A program made the position numbers and the translations under genes. DNA of 64,000 nucleotides. Origin: Coriaria nepalensis. Its lineage: Eukaryota; Streptophyta; Magnoliopsida; Cucurbitales; Coriariaceae. Positions 55,963 through 64,000 of the stretch are shown here, piece by piece. Position 1 is the stretch's first letter, and each line of letters starts with the position of its first letter. Location: NCBI GenBank assembly GCA_027186245.1, contig CP114481.1, positions 57,978,569-58,042,568 on the forward strand. Reading direction: 5' to 3'. The notes beneath the pieces were generated by a model. That model was not told the origin of the DNA. It was given only the letters and a program-made list of their open reading frames with translations, and ran no database searches.

Positions 55963-57629
55963 CTACGACAGAACATCAAATTCCGACTTGACCATTCTTG
56001 TTTGTGTAGTATCCGGTTGGCATGTAGGGAAAATGACAGAGGCTAGTGATATGGGCATAATGCATAGAGCCTTGGACTGAAGAAATTGCATGGCCGTGCC
56101 TACGTCTTCTTCCATCAAGTTAGCCACTTGCTGCTCCGTCCCATCTGTTGACCACTTTTCCCAAGCTTGCTCATGGTTTCCACCTTCAATCCCCTCCGTC
56201 CCATCTGTTGACCACTTTTCCCAAGCTTGCTCATGGTTTCCACCTTCAATCCCCTCGACCGATGATAAGGGAACATCAGCTACAAGCTGAGCCACCACAC
56301 CAGCTCCACCCAGTCGACTCATGCTCAAAACCTGTAATAAACCCGAAAACATCATAAACAAACTTGAAACATTTACGTAACATTCAGAATGTCATTAATC
56401 CATAATACCTTAACTTGGAGCCTTAGGAACTTCACATAATCCACAATTTCATCCAGCATGGCCGCCCTATCTGTCTGACCAAATTAATAGGATGAGGTCA
56501 GGGCATAAATATTGCTGGTATTTCCAAGGTTGGAATGAATTTCAGGTTCTAACTTCTAACCTTGTTGGCACTAGGGACCAACTCCTGCAGAGCTTTCATT
56601 CTTTCGGCGATTCTTTCACGGCGTAACTACATCATTGGATTTAAAGTTGATTATAGAAGATCCTACTGGATTTATAAACCATATGCTATTTTTTAGAAAG
56701 AGGAATTTAGATTTTACCCGTTCTGCAATACTATGAGGATCCGTTGCTTGCCCACGTCTTGCTCGCACCCTTGGACGAATGGATGGTGGGTGGAGTCCAA
56801 CACCTGCCCCGGATGTTGGCTGCTGGCTATGATAAGACTGAAAGAAATGATTCATAGATGATATATAATTTGTCTAGAATAGTCTTTTGTTAAAAATTTG
56901 AGAAGGTTTGAAGGCTGTTTCAGTAATTCTACCTGATGGAACTGGGGAGGTGGCACGGTTGGGCAGATAGACTGATGAGTCTGTAGGTCTCCGAACGTCG
57001 GAAACAAACTCCTCATATGGACTGAATCTCTTGCCTGTCAAAGGAAGTTAAGAAGACTTGAATTGACGAAAATATCCTTTCCCTCTACCAAAAAGAACAG
57101 GAAGCAAGCTAAAAGAAGCAAAATATATGCTGCAATTTGAAGCAGCCATATCAGGAGCATCCATAGTTTATGCCAAAATTCTTAGGTGGGGTTGACCATA
57201 CCAGACCTTACTGGACGAATTTTTTTTTTTTTTCCCCGGGAAAAACATGTTAGAGAAAAAGGTATGATGAGATTCCAAAGTTCCAGAAAAGAGAACTTGA
57301 CCCCTATGTTGATGTATAATAGGTATAGTAAAGAAAATGGAATCATAAAAAAAAATAAAGGGAAAGAAGAAGAAGAAAAAATAAATTTTTTCTTATTTCA
57401 AATTTCTAGTAAAGAAAATGAGAGAATGTGATCTTATTTTCTTTTCCCCTGCACTTTCCTGGAAAAAGCAGACAGCAATACTCTGCTTGAGATAGGGGGG
57501 AAAAAATTCAGCATTCATGGAATAGCAACTAATCAAAATGGAAAGATTTTCTCAGCTCAATGAGTGCAAGTAATGGCACCCAAATGCATTCCCAATCCAA
57601 ACAAGAATAATGAAGAATAATTATTAAAA

Positions 57630-57662
<33 letters not shown>

Positions 57663-58118
57663 TCTATTTTGAGCGTCCCCCACATAAAGAACAATGAGAA
57701 GAGAGGAAAAAATAAATAAAAGTATGAAGCTATTTTAAGTTTCAATATTCTGTGACAAAAAAAAATGGCAACTTTATCTTCAACAACTGCATTAACAAGA
57801 GAGAACGAGAGAGGGGGATAGACTTACAATAATGTTATCATTGTTGGTGGTGGTGGCAGCAGTGTTATCAGGAAACCCCTGTTGTTCTAAATTCATGCCC
57901 ATACTCCTCATCCCCTGAATCCCAAACCCTCCTCTCAAACCACCACCACCATCAGAACCACCGTCGGCGCCGCCAGATACAAGCTGCAACACCGTATTCA
58001 TATTCATATTCATATTCATCATTCCACCTCCTCCACCATACCCACCACCACCACCACTCTCTCCCAAAATTTGCTCCAAGAAATCATCCATTGACCCCTT
58101 TCCTGAGTTACCCGCCAT
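55963..58118 (-). CDS. UNE12: bHLH transcription factor, UNE12 / bHLH59 type
   Basis: Nuclear basic helix-loop-helix regulator; its Arabidopsis relative UNE12 was named for a fertilisation defect. Six exons (58118-57828, 57034-56933, 56837-56718, 56626-56561, 56474-56409, 56331-55963) give 337 residues. The N-terminus is Gly-rich with a Met-Asn repeat (MNMNMNMN). The basic region [20 protein letters not shown] begins near residue 155 and the helices follow (RIAERMKALQELVPSANK, TDRAAMLDEIVDYVKFLRLQ). His, Glu and Arg of the H-E-R E-box contact set are present. The conserved C-terminal region (VLSMSRLGGAG, QQVANLMEEDVGTAMQFLQS, KALCIMPISLA) is interrupted by a perfect 20-residue tandem duplication (241-260 and 261-280). 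Relatives have this block once. Confidence 0.95.
56134..56256. repeat. Perfect 60-bp tandem duplication in the bHLH coding exon
   Basis: Bases 56134-56193 are repeated without change at 56194-56253, with three further matching bases. The unit is 60 bp, so the frame is kept and 20 residues ending in WEKWSTDGT are doubled. Zero divergence, synonymous sites included, points to a recent event or an assembly artefact. Confidence 0.95.
57631..57663. repeat. (AAT)n microsatellite in a bHLH intron
   Basis: About ten AAT triplets in intron 1 of the bHLH gene. Confidence 0.85.
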
Positions 58119-59294
58119 ATTAGTTCACAAGACTCACCCGAAAATTCCTTCCTGATAACAAACAGAATACTTTAACTAACACACCCACCTCTAATAATAA
58201 GATTCCTTCAGAAGAAGGCCAAAGATGGTTTTTTTTTTTTCCCCTTTCTGCGTGTGTTTAGAGAGGTGGGTTTTTTAGGAGCCCAAGAAAGGTGAGTGTT
58301 TGCTGGGTGGCAGATCAGAAACCCGATAAACCGGATTATGACAGACTACGACTATTTGGAGATTTCCAAGAGAAGAGAGAGAGAATTTTACCCTGTTTTA
58401 TGGGGGTATGGGTCTCTGTGTTTACGGTTATGGGTCTCTGTTTTTTTTTTTTTTTTTGCCTTGTTTATTTCAAAAACAGACACTTGTGATGAATATGAAG
58501 ATCAGAGAAACAGCGCATCAAAATGCTTTGCTGCTGTCTAGACTCTGGAGAAATATTGGCTGCCACTTGCAGTAGTGGTTGAAGAAGAAGAAGAAAACAT
58601 AACAAAGAAAACTCCTTTTACTTCACTTCCACTAGCAAACAAATTTCTGAAATCCGACACCAGGTCTTACTCGGTCATAGAAAACTGATTGCTGACTTGA
58701 AATAACAACATTTTTGTCAACATCAACCTTATTTTAAGTCGACTACGATGGTTTGATTACGAGAGAATTTGGGATTTTAGGCTTATAAAATAAATCATTA
58801 GTTTAAGTGTTTTTTTTCTTTTCTGAATTAAAAAAAAAATGATGATATATTACATTACTTTTATATTTTAATGTAAATAATAAAAGCAAAGAAAAAAAAA
58901 AGGGAGAAATCATGTCATCTCATTCTTCTTCATCTTATACTTCTTGTTCCTCTCTCTCTTTAGACACATTCGAACTCAGAAGCTTATAATTTCGATTGCT
59001 AATCTCCAGCAGAGGTACGGTTTCTCATTGTCTCAACATAATTTTCTCGTGAAGGTATTGTCAAATTTTCAGTTTTTCAACAAAAAGGTTCATTCATATT
59101 GACAGAGATTTATACTTTAATTATCATATACCATCATGGTGTTGATATGTCTCAAGTGTTTGATATAACAAAGCTTCGTTAGTATCTCCCTTCATAAGAT
59201 TTTTATTTCGTTAGTGTACTGTCAAGTACAATCTAAATTGGGTTCATTTGATCAGATTTTCTTTGCTAATTAATGCATTTCTATTTATGTCGAT
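58119..59294. other. bHLH promoter region and flank
   Basis: Upstream region of the bHLH gene with T-rich runs near 58230 and 58440. No gene was recognised before the PPR fragment. Confidence 0.5.
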
Positions 59295-59760
59295 AGTTTG
59301 CACTGATTTGATGCGTGGGGCCAAGGCCAAGAGGCTTGCACGAAAGGTGTTCGATGAGATGCCTGTGAGAAATGTAGATTCTTAAAGCTATATTATTGGT
59401 GCTTATGCGCAAAATGGGAAGTATGAAGGAGTGTCCTTGTTTTTCCAGATGTTGAATGAATGGTTAAGGCCGAACATGGGTACTATGTTGAACGTAATGG
59501 CCTGGGTTTTTACAGAGAGTGAGACTAATTATTTATGGAGTATAATTAGTGATAGCTTAGTTTTAATAGGTCCTTACAAAATGTGGGCATGGTGATGTAT
59601 GCTAGGTGCGAATGGATTGATATTGCTCGGAAATTCTTTCATGGGATTCTGATCAAGGATTTGTTGTGTTGGAATTCAATAACTGAAGCTTATGTGGGAG
59701 CTAACCAACCTCTAAAAGCAATGGAGCACTTTAGAGAGATGATATTAAAGATAAACAATT
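59295..59760 (+). pseudogene. PPR gene fragment, degenerate
   Basis: Plus-strand reading gives PPR repeat pieces: AKRLARKVFDEMPVRNVDS, then a TAA at 59383-59385 where a Trp is expected, then SYIIGAYAQNGKYEG. After a frame change comes MVMYARCEWIDIARKFF, IKDLLCWNSITEAYVGANQP and LKAMEHFREMI. Only about three repeats survive, with no start, targeting peptide or E domain. It is too diverged to be a recent copy of the two intact PPR genes in the window. Confidence 0.82.
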
Positions 59761-59929
59761 CCTTAGTTAAGATTTTTGTTTTTGTTTTATTGTTTAGCTC
59801 GTAATCGTTTATTGTACATTTGACTTCGGATGTATAGACCTTTGTTAGGTAATTATGTAGTTTTAGTTGTAGGTATCGTATTGTGGTTGTGATTATGTAG
59901 GATTTGTAATCACAATGTTTGGGATTTGT

Positions 59930-60590
59930 ATTAATCATAAAAGTTAAACCTTTATATTTAATCTCGAAAAGTTAGAGTTTTCATTTTTGACCCTAAAATT
60001 TAAACTTTTTTGTATAAATTATATATATTATATATTTATATTGAACCCTAAAAATTAAACCTTTATTCCTTAAGTGGGAATCATAAATATTAGACATCTC
60101 TATCATAACTTGATATTTAAGCATTTCATTAGAAACTGTAAATATTGAACATTTCATTATTTGGTCTAAAGGCTAGACTATTCTATAAAATCCTAGTAAA
60201 TAAACATTAGATTAAGAATTATAAAAGTTAGACTTTTCATTACTTGACCAAAATATTAGACATTTCATCATAACTTAATATCTAAACATTTCATTATGAA
60301 TCATAAAAATTAGACCTTTCATTACTTAGTGTCTTGGTATAAAGGTTAGATCATTTTATGAAAGCCTAGTGTATAAACATTAAAATGAGAGCTATAAAAG
60401 TTGGACGCTTCATTACTTAACCATAAAGTTTGACTTTTATATTATAACCTAATATCTAAATATTTCATTAGGAACAATAAATATTGAACTTTTCATTACT
60501 TGATATAAAGGTTAGACCATTCTATGAAACCATAATGTCTAAACATCGAACTAAGAACCATAAAAGTTTGACCTTCCATTACTTACAAAT
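59930..60590. repeat. Diverged tandem repeat, unit about 166-173 bp
   Basis: A composite phrase built from TAAAGGTTAGAC, TCTAAACAT, CATAAAAGTTAGAC and TTTCATTACTT recurs. The landmark (T)ATAAAGG or TCTAAAGG occurs at 60165, 60338 and 60504, giving spacings of 173 and 166 bp. A fourth, weaker copy lies to the left. The copies are AT-rich and clearly diverged. Confidence 0.7.
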
Positions 60591-61620
60591 GATAGAAAAA
60601 TATAGAGAGAGAAAAAATAGCATGCATATAGTTTTTATTGATTTAGAGACAACTTATGATAAAATCCAAGAGGAATTAATTTGGTGGGTACTTGAAAGAA
60701 AGAATGTACCTCAATATTATATTTATATCATTAAAGACATGTATGAACGAGTTGTAACAAGTGTTCGGTCAGTAGGTGAGATGTCTAGTGAATTCCCTAT
60801 TATAATAGAACTTCATCAAGGGTTGACTTTAAGTCCATATTTTTTTGCTTTAGTTATGGATGAGCTAACATATATAAGGTGAGGTACTCTAGTGAATATT
60901 GCTTGTAGATGATATCGTCTTAATTGATGAAACCAGAGAATGTGTAAATCAAAAATTAGATAGGTGTCGTGAGGCTCTAGAGAGTGAGAGTTTTAGAATT
61001 ATTCGATCAAAGATGAAATATCTAGTCTAAGTTTGGTCTCGAATCTCAAAGGAATGATAATCAAATTGAGATCGATGAAAGAGAGGTCCCAGAGTGTGAA
61101 ACTTTTCATTATTTAGGATCTAATTATCCAAAAGACTAGAGATATTCAAGAGGATGAAATGGAGGATGATGTCATGAGTCTTATACGATAGAAAGATGCT
61201 CACGATGTTGAAATAAAAGTGTTACAAGACCGTCATTCGACCAGTTATGCTTTATAGTTTGGAGTGTTGAGCTACTATAGGTTAATATATACATAAAATG
61301 ACGGTAGCTGTATTGTTAAGATGATATATGGTAAAACACGTAAATATAAAATTATGAATGACATGACATGAATTATCTAGGTATAGCTCCGATAGAGGAC
61401 AAAATTAGGGAGAAATGTCTAACATAGTTTGATCAGTTATAGATGAGACCAAATACGACCCCAATTCGACAAATTTTAGATTGGCAAGTAAGTGATTGAC
61501 GTAGATGGAGAGATAGGATGTTGAAAATTTGGATGAAAGTGGTGAAAGAATATAGCTTAAATCTATTATTAGACGATAAAATGTGGAAAGATTGCTTAAA
61601 TCTATTATTATTCGCATAGT
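60583..61620 (+). mobile_element. Non-LTR (LINE-type) retrotransposon remnant, reverse transcriptase C-terminal half
   Basis: Ordered plant LINE reverse transcriptase blocks, in shifting frames: MHIVFIDLETTYDKI, LIWWVLERKNVPQYYI, LHQGLTLSPYFFALVMDEL (60583-60880), LVDDIVLIDETRECV (about 60903; the usual ADD is VDD here), YKTVIRPVMLYSLEC (about 61225) and IAPIEDK (about 61383). A degenerate tail (RRWRDRMLKIWMKVVKEYS) continues to about 61615. Stops and frameshifts are frequent. The endonuclease domain, the 5' end and a poly-A tail were not found, so it is an old truncated copy. Confidence 0.88.
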
Positions 61621-62796
61621 TAACCTAAAAACTAACGAAAATTAACTTTGATAATGATAATAACGATGATGAACTTATTATTTATTTTTTTCTTCTCAAC
61701 TATGACCAGATATCCCTAAAAGAGTATACCTTTTTCGAACTTTATCCATATATACAAATTTAGATAACAAAATTAATCAATATGGTATAAGAAATGGTTC
61801 TCGCTTATGACAAATTTTTATATGAGCATGACTAATATATTGTTCCTAACAATCAACTGCATTCATATTAACATCTTAATATCGTGAGTATGACAAGTAC
61901 TAATATCATGAGTATGATAAATTTTTACATTAATATGATTAATATAATGTTCCTCAACAATCAACTGACATTCATATTAACATCTTAAAGTTGGCTAAAA
62001 GCCATTACGATGTCCTCCTATGCAAGCGAAGCCATGGAAGCTTATAGAAGTAATCTAATCCATAAAAATATTTATTTGTTTATATATATATATATATATA
62101 TAAAGGGGTTATTCTGAAAGGCAAAAGGCAAAGAAATTTTGTCGTTGCATGTAAAAGTTTCTTCTCCCACTTTAGTATTTGTCTATTTGATGGTCCTACA
62201 TATATAAAAAGGACCCAATTTTCTTTTATTTTATTTTATTAATTAATCTCTCTACCTTATTTGTCAAATGGCAAGAGTGCTTCATCATTCACCAATATCA
62301 TTCCTTATAAAAAAATCATTAAAAAAAAAGTAAAGAAGCCCCATCCTTTATACATATTTATAATAATACAAGTATAGATAGTTGAAAGAGTAGTTCCCCA
62401 TAATTTCAGTTTATACCTCTAGCAAGAAAGCTCAATCTAGTGGGCTATTTAGGTAAACCCCATAAAATCAAATTCCTTTTTTTTTCAAGTATCTCTAAAC
62501 TAATGATGAGTAGAACGTCTTACCATGAAAAAGATTCCCGAAAAAAAAAGAAAAGAAAAGGATCTTTCACTATCATGAATCTTAACCCATTTTAATCTTC
62601 CTCTTCGATAAACAGACATTCCACTACTGTTGGTCAAATGGGTTTCTGTCGTAAGTTGTGTTTTCATTGAAACTAAAAGCAAGGATGAGAGGATATGAAA
62701 TGAGATTTTCGTTATTAACTGATCTAAGAATCACCGATACAACTGTAGTGCGAAAATGAGAGGGAAATTACCAAAACATAATAAAGATGTACAGAC
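61621..62796. other. Intergenic, AT-rich
   Basis: AT-rich DNA with (TA)n at about 62081-62102. It contains the 3' flank of the gene at the right edge. Nothing else was recognised. Confidence 0.5.
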
Positions 62797-64000
62797 TCAA
62801 ACACTCTCCGTTGAACTTGATGATACCTTGACATCTTCTTGTTTCACCTCTTCACTCACTGCTGTCGGCTTTTCAACAGACGTCTCACTGATAGAATCTG
62901 GTTCTTTCTTCAGCTCGGATTCAAATTCCTTAGCAGCCTGCAGATATCAATAGGACCGAAATCAATACCTGTTTAGTCATTCAAGTTTTTTTTCAATGGG
63001 AGAGAGCAAAGTAGAAACTGGAGGTGAGTATAACTATTCCTTGATACTTGATCAATAGAAGACAATAATAAGCTTTACGATCAAGTAAATCCAAATTTTT
63101 TATGGAATTACAAAAGAGAAAGCATAAGGTGAAAATGGATTGAGAAGGAAGATTTTAAAAGATAGGTATAGAGATAGACTCATATAGCAGGCCTTTTTAG
63201 CATATTGGTAACATCACAAAACAGCAAGATGAAAATCAAAACAGGATTCAATAGGATTTGCTTTCTTCTTTCTCATATTGGTCCGTAGAATTTCAAGCGA
63301 TGTTCTATCTATGAGCTGATAACATGAGAGCAATCTCAAATACCCATACGGCTTGGAATACTACATAATTATTCAGTTAAGTAATATGATGGATTTATCA
63401 AGGGAAAGCATTTCAAAGCAATTTCAGTGAGATATGCAGAGCCTAATTCACCCTTCTTCAACAAAGTATGAAGCGGATACAAAAAGCTGGAAATTATTTA
63501 TCAGGTGCACTAGAAAACCCCTATAAAGTATTCCGAAGCAAGAAAATTCATGTACAATCCCTTGGATAAGTTTTCATCCCGTATAAGACCACAGAAACAG
63601 AGTGTTCTGACGAATTGGAGCAGAGTATAACACCATCTGCCTAATTCAATAACAAGGGCTTTAACCTGGTGAATCAATAGGTCCATATACTTTCAATGCT
63701 TGCTAGTCATGAAGTTGAACACTTACTAGTGAAGATACAAAGCATCAATTTCTAGTTCAGTATCGATAAAAATTGCATCCTTATCTGCAATCTATAAATG
63801 CATAAGCTATTGACTTTTTCCAATTCTATGCCGTAGTATGAATACACCATAGTATGAATACCGAGTCTGATTTCGAGAGAGAGGGAGAGAGACATGTAGA
63901 GCTCAATCAAAGTCAGATTTCTCAATTTTCAGAAACTAGAATAAAAAACCAAGAGAAAAAAAAAAGTCCATACTTTCTGAGTTTTCAAACGAACTAATTC
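62797..64000 (-). CDS. C-terminal exons of an unidentified gene, partial
   Basis: Two minus-strand pieces form the 3' end of a gene entering from the right edge. The last exon, 62937-62797, follows a CTGCAG acceptor and encodes 46 residues plus a stop: AAKEFESELKKEPDSISETS, then a Glu/Lys/Val/Ser-rich tail ending SSSSTESV. The preceding exon ends at 63974, before a GTATGG donor, with ELVRLKTQK; both borders are in phase 0. The intron between them (63973-62938) is about 1 kb. The charged, heptad-like ELVRLKTQK-AAKEFESELKK junction suggests the end of a coiled coil followed by a disordered acidic tail. I do not recognise the family from this fragment, and the exon border itself is moderately certain. 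Confidence 0.5.

Noticed and set aside
1..64000. tRNA genes, CRISPR arrays, biosynthetic operon-like cluster
   Set aside because: I saw no T-loop plus A/B box pairs, no spaced repeats of array type, and no set of genes sharing one pathway. The three plastid genes are a normal coincidence in plants.

Overview
This window is nuclear DNA from a flowering plant, most likely a eudicot. The genes carry many short, AT-rich introns with GT-AG borders. The proteins are plant-specific (pentatricopeptide repeat proteins, Aux/IAA, FLK, DRIP, WVD2-like, chloroplast TIC20, BCCP and thioredoxin f). Intergenic DNA is AT-rich with many microsatellites. Nothing in it is prokaryotic, and I found no tRNA, rRNA or CRISPR array. 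Exon borders below were read by hand from splice sites, reading-frame continuity and family conservation; all totals are in frame, but none is backed by transcripts.

Layout. 1-2301 (-): A1 aspartic protease running off the left edge, with one in-frame TAG. 3062-3818 (+): thioredoxin f. 4336-6505 (-): biotin carboxyl carrier protein (BCCP). 7829-9629 (+): intron-containing VIPP1 pseudogene. 9952-11961 (+): PPR protein. 12067-12778: candidate non-autonomous hAT element. 13066-13734 (+): TIC20-II. 14310-18430 (-): LUC7-like U1 snRNP protein with a U12-type intron. 19187-21520 (+): second PPR protein. 22780-23818 (-): broken ankyrin (ACD6-like) gene. 24391-27788 (-): FLK. 31706-33375 (+): WVD2-like TPX2 protein, also with a U12-type intron. 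34265-34938 (+): DUF1685 protein. 35736-36468 (-): prefoldin subunit 4. 36892-39747 (-): DRIP-type RING E3 ligase. 40632-41326 (-): hevein-like PR4. 42630-44173 (-): Aux/IAA repressor. 44755-45948 (-): decayed Ty3/gypsy-like LTR element. 47900-55112 (+): MED14. 55963-58118 (-): UNE12-type bHLH factor with a perfect 60-bp tandem duplication. 59295-59760 (+): PPR pseudogene. About 59930-60590: tandem repeat of roughly 170 bp. 60583-61620 (+): dead LINE reverse transcriptase. 62797-64000 (-): last exons of an unidentified gene.

The genes are independently transcribed housekeeping, regulatory and organelle genes. They do not form one pathway, though thioredoxin f, BCCP and TIC20-II all act in plastids. 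The left 58 kb is gene-dense. The right end (58-62 kb) is a repeat and pseudogene zone. I saw no convincing new multi-gene system. The items most worth following up are the single nonsense codon in an otherwise intact protease, the two minor-spliceosome introns, the hAT-like element with a recognisable target duplication, and the fresh 60-bp coding duplication in the bHLH gene.
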